From NCBI GenBank assembly GCA_003116975.1, contig BGKB01000234.1:1-64000 (forward strand): a DNA stretch of 64,000 bases, written 5' to 3'. Shown here piece by piece: positions 10,668 to 21,110 of the stretch. Source of the DNA: Aurantiochytrium sp. KH105. Taxonomy: Eukaryota > Sar > Bigyra > Thraustochytrida > Thraustochytriidae. The translations under genes and the position numbers were made by a program. Under the pieces are notes generated by a model. That model worked only from the letters and a program-made list of their open reading frames with translations, made no database searches and was not told the DNA's origin. Each line of letters begins with the position of its first letter. The stretch's first letter is position 1.

Positions 10668-11725
10668 CCGCGCCGAGCGTCCGCGTCCGCGCCCGCCCGC
10701 CGCGCCCTGCTCGAAGTCGCCGTGATGCCAGGAGCGAGAGCTCCCGCGTCTTCGCCTCGGCCGCGGCGGAGGGTTCGCGTTCGCGTTCACTTCATCCCGC
10801 ACCGCAAGTGACCAAGCAAGTCTCGTCCCCCCCTCTCTCCCACTAGCTAACAGGGTAACAGGCTCTGCACTGCACGCTGGCCGGTGACTTTTGTGGGGCC
10901 GGCCGGGATCCAGTGGCCGGCCGGCCACCCGAACCAAAGTCGCCGCCGCTGCACGGACTCGAGTCGCCGAGCGGAGGGACGCGCCTCTCCCTCCGCCGCG
11001 CTCCGCCTCGCTTCGCCTCGCTTCGGACGGCGACTGGCCGCGTCCGAGCCCGCTTCTGAAAGCCGAGTTTTTCGCGCGCGGCGGCGGCACGTGCGCACTC
11101 GAATGCGCGGCCCTGCATGCGCTGCTCTGCTATATCAACCAGCAAGTATACGCGCTGCTTTCCGCGTCCCAGTCCTCGACTCGGATGTGGTCGGGATGAA
11201 ATCAATCTCCTCGTCACGGTGCGGCCGCGCGCAAGAGCCGGAGTTTCACGCTTCTCGGGATCTGTTTATCTGTCGGCCGCATCGCGGGCGCGGCGGGCGC
11301 CGTGAGCGAGCGTCTCGTAGCGGCGCTGCAGCTGCCGGCAGCGGACTCGTCACGCCGTCACGACGCGCAGCGCCGAGTTCGTTCGTTCGATCGCTCGCTC
11401 GCTCGCGCGGGGCCGCGTCCAGGCTTGCGGTAGCGGAGCGGCAGCGTGGTGCTGGTGCCACGCGTCTATGTATAGCGATACATTCACTGGTAGTTGGAGT
11501 GCATGCCGCACCTTCCACTTCGAGTCGACCTCGGCCTTGACGGGCTCGCCGACTCCGGGCCGAGCCACTCTGCAAGACAGCCAGCAGATCGATCGATTCG
11601 CCGACTTGACATGCATACATGCAGGGGTAAGAGGAGAAAGCCGAGCCCACCGCGCGGAGCAAACATGAGCAGCCAGCAAAACCGCAACTCGCGAGCGAAC
11701 CCCAAAGAGCTCGGGGAGAAGGAGA

Positions 11726-14449
11726 ATGATGATGATGCGCAAGGCCGAGATGCCCCGCGCGGTCCTCGCGCTCGTGGTGGCGTGCCTGGCCGTCAGCGCC
11801 GGAGCAACCTCCTCGTCGTGCGTCAGCGAGGACGTCAAGTACAAGGGAAACAAGGTCTCGGGCGAGTCGGCGTACACCAAGGACATCAGCGACGAGTCGG
11901 CATGCAACAGCCTCTGTGACTCCATGTCCGGCTGCAAGTACTGGTCGTACTGCGGCTCGAACAAGAAGTGCTACACCTACAAAAAGGTGAAAAAGGAGAC
12001 CAAGCAAAAGAGCAACAAAAAGTGGAGCTCCAAGGACATGTCCTGCACCGAGACCACCACCGACTCCGTCTGCTTCGAGTACGGAAAGTGGAACGGCGCA
12101 GCCGACACCGAGACCTCGGGCGTCGCCACGGCCAATGACTGCAACACAAACTGTCTTGCCGACGACGATTGTGCTGCATGGTCCTTTCACGACGCCGAAA
12201 AGACTGGCAACCGCAACTGCGTCTTTTACAGCGATCCCAACAAGTTCAACTCCATGCCCGAGAGCAGCAAGTGGACCTCGGGTACTCGCGACTGCCCGGC
12301 GGAGGTCGACACCCCGGCGCCTACTTCGGCGCCTACAGATGCGCCCACGGCTGAGACCACCACGGAAGAGGTCGACACCTCCTGCTACGCGTCCGGCAAA
12401 TGGACCGGCGCCGCCGATACCGACACGTCGGGCGTCGCCACGGCAGAGGACTGCCAAGCAAACTGTCTCGAGGATGATGACTGTGTTGCGTGGTCTTTCC
12501 ATGATGCTCAAAAGACCGGAAACCGCAACTGTGTCTTTTATAGCAACCCCGGCAAGTTCAACACCATGCCCACAAGCAGCAAGTGGACCTCTGGATACGA
12601 AGACTGCTCCGACATTCCCACAGATGCTCCCACGGATGCCCCCACGGATGCGCCCACGGCCGAGACCACCACGGAAGAGGTCGACACCTCCTGCTACGCG
12701 TCCGGCAAATGGACCGGCGCCGCCGATACCGACACGTCGGGCGTCGCCACGGCAGAGGACTGCCAAGCAAACTGTCTCGAGGATGATGACTGTGTTGCGT
12801 GGTCTTTCCATGATGCGCAAAAGACCGGAAACCGCAACTGTGTCTTTTACAGCAACCCCGGCAAGTTCAACACCATGCCCACAAGCAGCAAGTGGACCTC
12901 TGGATACGAAGATTGCTCCGACATTCCCACAGATGCTCCCACGGATGCCCCCACGGATGCCGCCACGGATGCCCCCACTCCCGAGTCGAGTGATGACTCG
13001 GTCTGTTTCGCATCCGGCAAGTGGAATGGCGCCGCCGACACCGACACTTCTGGAGTCGCCACCGCTGAGGATTGCAGTGACAACTGCTCCGAGGACGATG
13101 ACTGTGTCGCATGGTCTTTCCATGATGCGCAAAAGACCGGTAACCGCAACTGCGTCTTTTACAGCAATCCCGGCAAGTTCAACACTATGCCCACGAGCAG
13201 CAAGTGGACCTCGGGTACGAAGGACTGCAGTGAGACACCTGAACCGACCCCAAAGCCCACGCCTGAGCCCACCCCGGAGCCGACTCTAGAGCCTACTTTG
13301 GAGCCCACTCCTGAGCCCACACCTGAGCCCACCCCGGAACCTACCCCAGAGCCGACACCTGAGCCTACCCCGGAACCCACTCCAGAGCCTACCCCTGAGC
13401 CCACTCCGGAGCCAACGCCTGAGCCAACCCCAGAGCCGACGCCTGAGCCCACTCCGGAACCCACACCAGAGCCGACGCCTGAGCCCACCCCGGAACCTAC
13501 CCCAGAGCCGACACCTGAGCCTACCCCGGAGCCCAATGTGATTGAAGAACTTACGCCCGCCCCCACTTCGTTGGCCCCGACTGGAGCCCCGACTGGAGCC
13601 CCAATCTATGGTTGCCCGGACCGCAAGCTTGATATTCACTGGGTCATGGACAACAGCAATTCCATCGCTGAAGAAGGAGCTGCAGTTCTCCAGGAGCTTC
13701 TTGAACGGCTGACCGATGCTTATACACTTTCGCAAGACGCGACGCGATTTGCCGGACTGCGTTACAACACCAAGATCCAGGGTGTCAGCCCGACTGCCAG
13801 TCTCACGCGCAACAAACCCTTGGGTAATAACCCTTACCAAGGAAGTTCGGACAGCACACCCTTCAACTTCAACGAGGACCAGTCGACCAACGCGAACGAC
13901 GAGTGGTACTCTTTTGCCGACACCATGGACAACGGTGGAAACACGAACACTCCGTTGGCCCTCCAGGGTGCCTTGTACACCATGGGGCTTGCTGCTCCGG
14001 AGGGCCCACGCGACGCAAGCGAGGGTGTGATTCGCATCGTCATTCTCATGACAGACGGCAACCCGAATCAGCGCTGGGGCACGGATTGTGGAGACATCAA
14101 CTACCGGTCGTACTCGAATCGCGACAAAAACTATAAGGAGGACCCGGAGGACCATGCTTGCACGGAATGGCAAGTGGCCAAGCTTGTCAACAACACGCAG
14201 TCGTACATCATTAATGTCCAAATCGGGGACAGCTTCGACACGAACTTTCTCAAGTACTGTCTTACGCAGGAGACGCCGACGGGTGGTCAGCCGCTTTCCA
14301 TCCAAATGGTTCCGGCCACCTTTCAGAACCTTACTGATGCCGTCGACGACATCATTGAGGCCAGCTGCATTGATGAAAAGTATCTCACCCCTCTTGAGGT
14401 TTCCTACTATGAGAACAGCCCCCAGGCGTGTGCGAACGATAATATCTAG
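11726..14449 (+). CDS. Secreted Apple/PAN-like repeat protein with VWA domain
   Basis: Protein of 907 residues. It starts M-M-M-M-R-K and has a hydrophobic signal peptide (to about residue 27). A Cys/Lys-rich first module (about 30-108) is followed by four Cys-rich modules of about 80 residues (starting near 116, 216, 319 and 428), each with paired cysteines, D-D-D-C-x-A-W-S-F-H-D and N-R-N-C-V-F-Y, in the manner of PAN/Apple domains. Thr/Pro-rich linkers join them. A P-E-P-T repeat stalk spans about residues 505-603. A von Willebrand A domain (about 630-895) has D642-x-S644-x-S646 and M-T-D-G (D777) as metal-ion adhesion site residues. Modules 3 and 4 are nearly identical at DNA level with a 309-base offset, so the copy is recent. 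There is no C-terminal anchor. Likely an extracellular adhesin or wall protein; ligand unknown. Confidence 0.85.
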   Translation: MMMMRKAEMPRAVLALVVACLAVSAGATSSSCVSEDVKYKGNKVSGESAYTKDISDESACNSLCDSMSGCKYWSYCGSNKKCYTYKKVKKETKQKSNKKWSSKDMSCTETTTDSVCFEYGKWNGAADTETSGVATANDCNTNCLADDDCAAWSFHDAEKTGNRNCVFYSDPNKFNSMPESSKWTSGTRDCPAEVDTPAPTSAPTDAPTAETTTEEVDTSCYASGKWTGAADTDTSGVATAEDCQANCLEDDDCVAWSFHDAQKTGNRNCVFYSNPGKFNTMPTSSKWTSGYEDCSDIPTDAPTDAPTDAPTAETTTEEVDTSCYASGKWTGAADTDTSGVATAEDCQANCLEDDDCVAWSFHDAQKTGNRNCVFYSNPGKFNTMPTSSKWTSGYEDCSDIPTDAPTDAPTDAATDAPTPESSDDSVCFASGKWNGAADTDTSGVATAEDCSDNCSEDDDCVAWSFHDAQKTGNRNCVFYSNPGKFNTMPTSSKWTSGTKDCSETPEPTPKPTPEPTPEPTLEPTLEPTPEPTPEPTPEPTPEPTPEPTPEPTPEPTPEPTPEPTPEPTPEPTPEPTPEPTPEPTPEPTPEPTPEPTPEPTPEPNVIEELTPAPTSLAPTGAPTGAPIYGCPDRKLDIHWVMDNSNSIAEEGAAVLQELLERLTDAYTLSQDATRFAGLRYNTKIQGVSPTASLTRNKPLGNNPYQGSSDSTPFNFNEDQSTNANDEWYSFADTMDNGGNTNTPLALQGALYTMGLAAPEGPRDASEGVIRIVILMTDGNPNQRWGTDCGDINYRSYSNRDKNYKEDPEDHACTEWQVAKLVNNTQSYIINVQIGDSFDTNFLKYCLTQETPTGGQPLSIQMVPATFQNLTDAVDDIIEASCIDEKYLTPLEVSYYENSPQACANDNI
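12368..12985 (+). repeat. Recent in-frame duplication of a 309-base module
   Basis: Two almost identical copies of a 103-codon module within the Apple-like/VWA gene. The anchor GAGGTCGACACC occurs at 12368 and 12677. Only a few synonymous differences are visible, such as GATGCTCAA versus GATGCGCAA. Confidence 0.9.
13240..13535 (+). repeat. Coding repeat for Pro-Glu-Pro-Thr stalk
   Basis: About 24 copies of a 12-base unit encoding P-T-P-E, with synonymous drift between copies. It encodes the rigid stalk between the Apple-like modules and the VWA domain. Confidence 0.9.
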
Positions 14450-15170
14450 GCGAAAGACACCATAAGAACAGAATTTTGCAGTATCAATATTATCATCGAC
14501 CACCATCACCACAGCAACAACAAAAGCAGTACTTGTGGCGAATGTCTTGCTTGAAGTTGCGCTCAGACTCTCCTTTTACAAAGAGGTTTCCCGCCCTTCT
14601 TGCATGTAGAGAAAGAGAGATTTTGTCCTGCGAATTGTGTGAGTGCGACATGAACATCGAATGAGAAGTAGGCCTAGCCTCGAGCCACTTGAAAGCTTCT
14701 TTTAGTATTTGAAAACTTGGTAGGGTAGAAAGGGGAGGTGGGGTTGGCTGGAGAGCGGGTTTTTCGGCGAACAGATCAGCGTTTTCGTGTCGGTAACTCG
14801 AACGAACGAGAATAGATTCGCTGTTTCTCGGCGGTATTTCGAACGAAGACAGTTTTTCATTGCACGCAACTTGGCTCCCACCCTGAAGGCTTGCTGTCGC
14901 GGTGCTTTTCAGTTGCAGCATTTGAATCTGATGAGAAGGACAGTTTCTGCCATCATCAACGAGAAAAGGACCCCGCCCGTGTCTCGTTTTTCGCCTTTTC
15001 GTACTCCATGAAATGTAGCAGCGCGTCTGCACATCCGCCCCGCGTCTTTATCTGCACATCCGTTCCCGCGTAAAGGCGTTTTCTTCTCCGGGAAGCGACC
15101 TGCCCCGCCCCGCCTCGCCCCGCCCCACCACGAGTCTTCCCGAGGATGTTTTGCAACGGGTCAGGGCAAG

Positions 15171-15211
15171 CAGCTCAGCTCAGCTCAGCTCAGCTCAGCT
15201 CAGCTCAGCTC
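15171..15211. repeat. CAGCT pentanucleotide microsatellite
   Basis: Eight perfect tandem copies of CAGCT. Confidence 0.95.
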
Positions 15212-15686
15212 ATCGTAGAAGCTCAGCTCTTCGAGCAAGTTGTCCGCGCAATTTCTTTCCCTAGGGGACATTCACGTCTAACCCAATCGCTCCCCCAGTA
15301 CCGATCACGCATACGGAAAGCAAGGCTTGTTTGGTCGACGGATCATCTTTTTGAATCATGGTCAGCGCTGTGACCCACCCGGGGTGGGGCGACGGGCGCA
15401 CGTGTGGTTGGGTCCACGCACGTCTTTCCTTTTCTTTTTTTGCAAGGGACGGAGGGTGGGTAGAAAGTCGACGGGTGGGTGAATAGCAGCAGGCAGGCAG
15501 GGTAGGTTGTCCCACTTTTTTCCCCAGTCCCTTCGAGTCATGCGGCATGATCTTCTTTTTAGCTAGCCTAGTAGCTGCACTGCTTGGCTGCTGGCTCACT
15601 CACTCACATCAATCTATCTACGCCCTTCCACGATGGCCGACCCTCCCCAGCCAGCCAACCATGGCAAGTCAAGCTAAGCTAAGCTC

Positions 15687-15687
<1 letters not shown>

Positions 15688-15734
<47 letters not shown>

Positions 15735-15735
15735 A
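15688..15735. repeat. GTT trinucleotide microsatellite
   Basis: About 16 perfect GTT copies, running into GTA and GAA/AAC-rich sequence. Confidence 0.95.
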
Positions 15736-16742
15736 GTAGAAGAAGAACAAGAACAAGAACAAGAAGAAAAAATCGTCCCTCCTGGCAAGAGAGCCCCTTT
15801 CGAGTCCCGCGCACGCGGAGCGCCGCCGCCGGCGGCGGGGACTCTTCTTCTCGGCGCCTGGCCGCGCGCACGCTCGCTCGCACGCACGCTCGCGGCCGCG
15901 GCTTCCCCTCCCCTGCGCCCCGCCCCGCCCCGCCCCGCCCCGCCCGGGGCCCGCGCTCGGGCTCGGGCTCGGCGCGGCGGGCGCTGGGGGCCCCAGCCGC
16001 GTCCCCGCGCGTGCAGAAACCGAGCCTCGCTGGCCAGAGTGGAAAAAAAAAAAAAAAAAAGGAAAACGAACGATCGCGCTAAAGAGAACGCGGACCGCGG
16101 GAGAGAACAAACGGCGAGAGAACGGCCGGCGGGAACGCGGGGAGCGCGGCAGTTTTTGCCGCCCCAGCGCCGCCGCGAGGCGCCGCAAAACTCCTTCGAG
16201 CCCGACTCCGCGCCGCCCCGACGCGCCCAGAGCGAGCGCGAGGCGTGCCGGCGCGAGCCGAGCGAGAGCGGAGCGAGAGCGAGCGAGCGGAGGGCGAGCG
16301 AGCGGCCGAGGACGGCCGGAGACGCTGCGCGCGGCGCCGGGCGGGGCCTGGGAAGGCGGCGAGTCCCGAGGCGCGGGCCTGATCAAGGAGGGAGGGAGTA
16401 ACCACTGCCCCAGCCCGACGGGGAGAAAAGCAAGCAGAGCGGGCTCGCAAGAAGCCCAGGGCGCGAGCGAGCGAGCGAGCGAGCGGGCTTGGACGCGACG
16501 CAGCGCGCGAGGAGGAGAGGAGAGAAGAGGCTCGTCGACGAGCGATCGGGCAAGGCCTGTCTCGCGAAGTGGAGGCTCGCTTTGTCGAGAGAGGTGAGGG
16601 CCTGGCGAGGCGGTGCACGCACCCGGCGAGTGTCCCAGCCTGCACAGGACTGCACAGCAGAAGACAAACAGGCTTGCTTGGCCCTGGCGTGCACGCGTGC
16701 GCACGTGCAGCGAGCGGCAGGCGTTGTGCAGGTTTAGGGCCC

Positions 16743-17402
16743 ATGGGCGAGCTCATGATGTTGAGCGCGGCGCAAGGCTGCGGGCCAGACGTCGGCGCCG
16801 GACCTCACGGACACGGACACTCGTATACCGACCAGCAGCAGCAGCTGCAGCTGCAGCAACTTGCAGTGAAGCGGCAGAGGTCGCAGCTTGGTGACATGCT
16901 GCTGCAGCCGTGGCAGTTCTCAGCAAAACGCTTCCGCAGAGAAGCCATCGCCGACATGCAGCAGCTGCTTGCCCAGCACCACCATCAGATGCACTTTCGG
17001 ACCCCCATTCCGATGTCCATGCCGCAAGTCGGAACCAGGAGGTGCCAACAAATAGAACAGGCAGCAAGGCAAACACAGCATCGGCAATTTTCTCTGTCGC
17101 CGCCAAATCAAAATATGCAGTACTGCCAGCGCAGTGGCCCACATGAGCCGCATCAGTCGCATCAGCACCAACATCAACACCAATCCTACTGCCAAGGTCA
17201 GCCCGCTCGGGACGCGGGTCGCCACAGTACGGATGATTCTATGCCTAAACCCAAGCGTGTACAAGAATTATTGCGCGAGCGTATTTCTCCCACGGAGCGC
17301 TTTGCGCGGCCACGTAACCATCAGCGTCAGCATACCAACGCAAGCGCTTCATCACACTCGCAGCTGCGACGACAAATTGTCAACCCTTTTGCCATGAGCT
17401 AG
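16743..17402 (+). CDS. Gln/His-rich hypothetical protein
   Basis: Predicted protein of 219 residues starting M-G-E-L-M-M-L. It is rich in Gln and His, with Q-Q-Q-Q-L-Q-L-Q-Q near residue 33 and H-Q-H-Q-H-Q-H-Q near the middle. A short basic segment, V-K-R-Q-R, could be a nuclear signal. The C-terminal part K-P-K-R-V-Q-E-L-L-R-E-R-I-S-P-T-E-R-F is less biased and may be a short helical motif. I recognise no family. The upstream in-frame extension is leader-like, so the first good ATG was taken. The composition fits a transcription-related or RNA-binding disordered protein, but that is only inference. Confidence 0.55.
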   Translation: MGELMMLSAAQGCGPDVGAGPHGHGHSYTDQQQQLQLQQLAVKRQRSQLGDMLLQPWQFSAKRFRREAIADMQQLLAQHHHQMHFRTPIPMSMPQVGTRRCQQIEQAARQTQHRQFSLSPPNQNMQYCQRSGPHEPHQSHQHQHQHQSYCQGQPARDAGRHSTDDSMPKPKRVQELLRERISPTERFARPRNHQRQHTNASASSHSQLRRQIVNPFAMS

Positions 17403-18148
17403 TCGCAACTACCTGCTTTTTATTTTCTGTAATGTATAACACAATGTATACGGGCAATCGAGGTGGAGTGTCTTTCCTTGCGCCTCTGTCGCGCCATGAT
17501 GAACTATCAGTTGCATCTTCTCGTCATGCTCTTGCGGCAATCGGTCGCCTTGCTTGCGTTTGAGCGGAGAAGTAGAAGAAAAAGTACAAAGAAAGAAAGA
17601 AAGAAAGAGCGAACGAACGAAGGAAAGAAGTACGGCCTAGGCCTTCGTCTGCTGCAGCAATAGCCAGCTGCAGCTGCAGCTGCAGCTGACTGTGGTCATG
17701 GTGGCTGTAGCTAATCTTGTTTCCCGACTGGTGCGTGGCGACCGCTGACATTTCCACTTTTTACTGACAGTGGCAGACTGTAGGTATAGCACAGGCCACA
17801 ATACCAAGAACAGAAGGCAGGTGAGAACTCTAGTCTCGGAGACCGATCGGGCTTCCCGAGCCGAGTGGAGCACGCGCATGAAAGCAGACAAGGAAAGCGC
17901 CCGGAACGCGCCACCGTTGCATACGCCGCCGCCGCGTGCCGTCGGCCATCGAGCCACAGGGCCTGTGCCCTGCTTGTCAGTCGCCGCGGCACGAGACTGG
18001 TGAGCAAATTCGCATCGTCGACAAGTCCAAGTCGAGACAAGACAACCGGGTGGCGGAGAAGAGCAGCCTGCCTCGAAGCGGACGCGGGCGACCCGACGCA
18101 AACAACAGCCCCCCGAGGTCTGGCCTGCATGTGCACGCGGGAGGGGAA
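17403..18148. other. Intergenic region before the MFS gene
   Basis: No gene supported. It holds a GAAA/GAAC-rich run near 17580-17630 and a GCAGCT palindromic repeat near 17660-17690. The MFS reading frame is open without an ATG from about 17936, but that part is hydrophilic and non-conserved. Confidence 0.5.
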
Positions 18149-19534
18149 ATGCGCAAGATGTTGTCGAGGTTCGTGCTCGTGACGCTGCTCGAAAAGCTCC
18201 TCGTGTACACGTCGGTGCGCGTGGTCTACCCCTTGGTCAACTATCTCGGTGACGATTGGGGGCTCACCCGCGAGGAGATGGGTTATGTGCTCGCGGCGGG
18301 AGAGGTGGCGGCCATTCCTGCCGGTCTGATCGCCGCAATGGGCGACCGCGTCGGCAACCGCGTCGTGGCAATCTCCGCTTGGTATGTCTTCCTTGCCGGG
18401 AGCCTCATGATCCTTGCTCCGTCGTCCCTGGCCCTCATTGTCTGCGCTCGCGTCCTCGTGAGTCTCTTTGGCACGCTCTTCCTCACCGTGTCGCAGTCAT
18501 CGCTCGTCGAGCAGACCGATGACTCGGCAATCGGTTTTGTCACCGGTATTACCGAGATGGGGTGGGGATTTTCCATTCTCGTCCTCGTGCCCATTCTCAC
18601 GGTTGTGTACGAGCACACAGGCTGGCGACCCATGTTTGGCATTCTCAGCGCACTTATTGCGCCCCTTTGCATCGAGGTTTACCGCAAGTACCCCAAGGAC
18701 GCGCGCTTTGCTCACACCGTGCGCACTGAACATAACGCTCCTGCTGCCGCTGCGTCCCCCCTTCACGGTGATGATGACCAAACGAAGGGCACGTCGCGCG
18801 GGTCTATCTTTCGCGGTATCTCTTCGCTGCGCAAGTCTACGTACTGGACCTGCCTCTTCATGACAGGACCTCTGCTCTTCAACCTGTCCAGCCTTATCTT
18901 CAACACGGGTCACAATGTCATGTTTCTCGCCTTTGCAGACTGGGCGTACGAATATTATGATGTTGAGGCGGAGAAAATGGGCGCCGCCAGCTTTGCAATT
19001 GGCGCGACCGAAATGATTGGCGACCTTCTTGTCATCTTCATTGGTGATCGCGTCGGTCTCATGCGGCTCACCAAAATTGCCAGCGTCCTCTTTGCTTTTT
19101 TTGTGGGTATGTTCATCCTTGCCGCCGACCATTCGCTGGCTGCAGGCATTGCCCTCGCCGCGCTCCTTTTTCTGCCTGGTGAGACTTTTATTGTGGCGCA
19201 GATTGCCCTCGCGGAAAAGTTTGTTCCTCAGCATCTGCGAACGACCATGCTGGGCATCAACTTTCAATGCCATTTCCTCGGCCGGGCGATTGGCGCTTTT
19301 ATTGCCGAGAGTCTGTGGAAAAATGGTGAAATCCTTTCCACAAGTCTTCTCGGCATCGGGGCGGCTGTAGTTTCCCTCATTCTCGTCTGTGCCGCGCATC
19401 CGTACCTTCCGCAAACAAATAGTAGCAATAGCAATGACGTCGAGAACGACGATGCGAACGAAGACCAGAGCAACGATGGTGGTTCGCCGCAAGAAACGGC
19501 TGACATTGAGGAAAAGTCCCTTGTAGCAACATAG
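18149..19534 (+). CDS. Major facilitator superfamily transporter
   Basis: Integral membrane protein of 461 residues with about 12 hydrophobic segments in two halves. A hydrophilic loop with D-D-D-Q-T-K-G lies between them at about residues 205-230. The loop G-D-R-V-G-N-R-V after segment 2 and the related G-D-R-V-G-L-M-R-L in the second half are the MFS motif A positions. The tail is acidic and Asn-rich (N-S-S-N-S-N-D). The start M-R-K-M-L is the first ATG in frame; the open sequence before it lacks an ATG. The substrate cannot be read from sequence; it is closest to general MFS_1 drug/metabolite transporters. It is convergent with the TTL-like gene. Confidence 0.8.
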   Translation: MRKMLSRFVLVTLLEKLLVYTSVRVVYPLVNYLGDDWGLTREEMGYVLAAGEVAAIPAGLIAAMGDRVGNRVVAISAWYVFLAGSLMILAPSSLALIVCARVLVSLFGTLFLTVSQSSLVEQTDDSAIGFVTGITEMGWGFSILVLVPILTVVYEHTGWRPMFGILSALIAPLCIEVYRKYPKDARFAHTVRTEHNAPAAAASPLHGDDDQTKGTSRGSIFRGISSLRKSTYWTCLFMTGPLLFNLSSLIFNTGHNVMFLAFADWAYEYYDVEAEKMGAASFAIGATEMIGDLLVIFIGDRVGLMRLTKIASVLFAFFVGMFILAADHSLAAGIALAALLFLPGETFIVAQIALAEKFVPQHLRTTMLGINFQCHFLGRAIGAFIAESLWKNGEILSTSLLGIGAAVVSLILVCAAHPYLPQTNSSNSNDVENDDANEDQSNDGGSPQETADIEEKSLVAT

Positions 19535-19910
19535 ATAGTGAGGCAAATCAAAACGAATGTCTGCTAGGATCAACGATTCAGCTCGCACGTAAAGCAATTG
19601 CAATGGAATAGCCATCGATGCAGGACACGAATGTCTGAGCGTATTTACACCGAAGCGCGACGTTCACGCGTGCATCAAAGACGTCAAAGTTATCTTTTCA
19701 ATGTCATCTCTTCTTCTTCACATCAGTCACTTTCGGGGTTTGAAATCATCGGAAAATGCTTTGTTACATATCTGAAAGATCCAATGCTTGCATGAATGAG
19801 AGGTAGAGCGAGAAAAAGAAATGCTCGCATTGCACACGCATTTCTTTTTTCTTTTTACCACGTTTTGATCATTCGCAGGGTACGTTTCGAAATTGTCATT
19901 GTTTTGAGAA
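19535..19910. other. Convergent 3' spacer, no gene seen
   Basis: AT-richer 376-base spacer between the MFS and TTL-like stops. It presumably holds both 3' ends. No other structure noted. Confidence 0.5.
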
Positions 19911-21110
19911 CTACTTGTCACTCTCACAAACCTGTGCGACTGGCTGGAAACCATCTTCCCGCACCTCCACAGGCTCATCATCCAAAGATGCAGCGCCAAA
20001 GCGCAAGAGTTCGCCGGCAAGCTCACACATGTGGGCCTGAAACGCTGCCGAACCCGTTCCTTCAGGTGCACACCCAGGACTTCGTGCGTTGACTTCGAGA
20101 ATCCAAGGACGGCCCGTATCGTCGATCATAAGGTCCAGAGCACCAATCGCAAAGCGTCCCCCAAAACGGGCCTTTCGCTCGGGTGGACGGTGTGCGTGAT
20201 TAAAGACAGCGTCGCGGAATCCTGGGTCAGCCAAAAGCTCGTCCACAAAGCTATCGAGGCGATCTTGCATCGCCGCCAGCTCGGGAAGCTCACGCACGAG
20301 CACGCGCTGAATGCGATCCCCGCCAGCTCCGTTGGTAATATGCGATGCGCGATCGTTGCAGTCCGTAGCGTTATATGCCATTTCGGCAACACGTGCTTCC
20401 ATGGTGGCATATCGAAAGAGGGTTTGTTTAGCATCGTCCGCAAGCACATAAGCACGCAAGTGAAACTTGCGGTCCCCTTGCAAAAGCATGCTTCGAATAT
20501 GTGCTTGCAGGACCCATCCCGGCAACCGGCCCTTGCGCTGCAAAAGGTGCTCCAGGAAACCGCGCTCTGCACGCGCTCGTTTAGCGTCTTCGCTTATAAT
20601 GGCCAGGATGCGCTCTTGCGTCTCGCGTGCCTTGCTAGGCCCCGTTTCAAAAAAGACAATGCCCTCACCGTGGCATCCAAGAGGTGGCTTGAGGACGACG
20701 AGATCATCGGCTGTCGCTGGCAAAAGGACTTGATCAACTTTGTCCACATCCCATACGAGCACGCTGGTCTCAGGCACGAAGCGTTCGAGACCGAGCCTTT
20801 CGAGCACCATCCAGAGCATGTCCTTGTCCCCGAGACTGTCAAAGCATCCGGCTCCAAACCACGTCACGCTCGGGGTCTTCCGCTCCTCGGCACTTTGGCA
20901 GTTTTCATCATCGACAGCCTCGATGCGTAGCAACGCGTTGCCCTGGCTGCGATCGTACGAGGGCAGCGCCGTGAGCTTGTCCACCTTTTCCCACGCGCGC
21001 CACGCGACTTCGGCGTTGTTTTCAGAGCCGCCCACATTCTCATCACCGCCGTCGGCGGCCGCCCGGAACGCCCACTCCCAGCTCGGCGAGCACGTCCACA
21101 GCACCGGCAT
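19911..21110 (-). CDS. Tubulin-tyrosine-ligase-like ATP-grasp protein
   Basis: Predicted protein of 399 residues from M-P-V-L-W-T-C-S. It has the ATP-grasp elements of the TTL family: V-V-L-K-P-P-L-G-C-H-G-E-G-I (nucleotide-binding Lys and Gly loop), K-F-H-L-R-A-Y-V-L (the K-F-D-L-R-x-Y segment of TTLs), and D-L-M-I-D-D-T-G-R-P-W-I-L-E-V-N-A (metal-binding E-x-N). TTL family members add Tyr, Glu or Gly to tubulin or other proteins. The match is to the core only, so the specific reaction is unknown. The reading frame is open 46 codons further upstream but without an ATG, so an upstream exon or a later true start is possible. Confidence 0.75.
   Translation of the reverse strand: MPVLWTCSPSWEWAFRAAADGGDENVGGSENNAEVAWRAWEKVDKLTALPSYDRSQGNALLRIEAVDDENCQSAEERKTPSVTWFGAGCFDSLGDKDMLWMVLERLGLERFVPETSVLVWDVDKVDQVLLPATADDLVVLKPPLGCHGEGIVFFETGPSKARETQERILAIISEDAKRARAERGFLEHLLQRKGRLPGWVLQAHIRSMLLQGDRKFHLRAYVLADDAKQTLFRYATMEARVAEMAYNATDCNDRASHITNGAGGDRIQRVLVRELPELAAMQDRLDSFVDELLADPGFRDAVFNHAHRPPERKARFGGRFAIGALDLMIDDTGRPWILEVNARSPGCAPEGTGSAAFQAHMCELAGELLRFGAASLDDEPVEVREDGFQPVAQVCESDK

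Larger units (their letters stand above)
7666..11725. other. 4 kb gene-free region with degenerate repeats
   Basis: No protein gene is supported. The left half (about 7870-9330) is less GC-rich than the flanks and holds a diverged tandem repeat. The right half (about 9930-11720) is very GC-rich with long but compositionally biased open frames on both strands. A GCAAA pentanucleotide array lies at 10593-10667. TATA-like and CTCG repeats occur near 11380-11480, upstream of the secreted VWA protein. An undetected intron-rich gene or noncoding RNA cannot be excluded. Confidence 0.5.
14450..16742. other. Gene-free region with several microsatellites
   Basis: No supported gene. It contains a CAGCT array (15171-15211), a GTT array (15688-15735) followed by GAA/AAC-rich sequence, a CCCCG-rich tract (about 15920-15955), an A18 run (about 16043-16060) and a long GAGC-rich leader (about 16255-16490) leading to the next start codon. 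Confidence 0.55.

Noticed and set aside
10050-11090. Minus-strand open frame over GC-rich intergenic DNA
   Set aside because: Composition-driven: it includes the GCAAA microsatellite translated as a short Leu/Phe/Cys/Ala repeat, and has no domain.
11246-13132. Long minus-strand open frame (628 codons)
   Set aside because: It is the antisense of the Apple-like/VWA gene. GC-rich codon bias keeps antisense frames open; no family resemblance.
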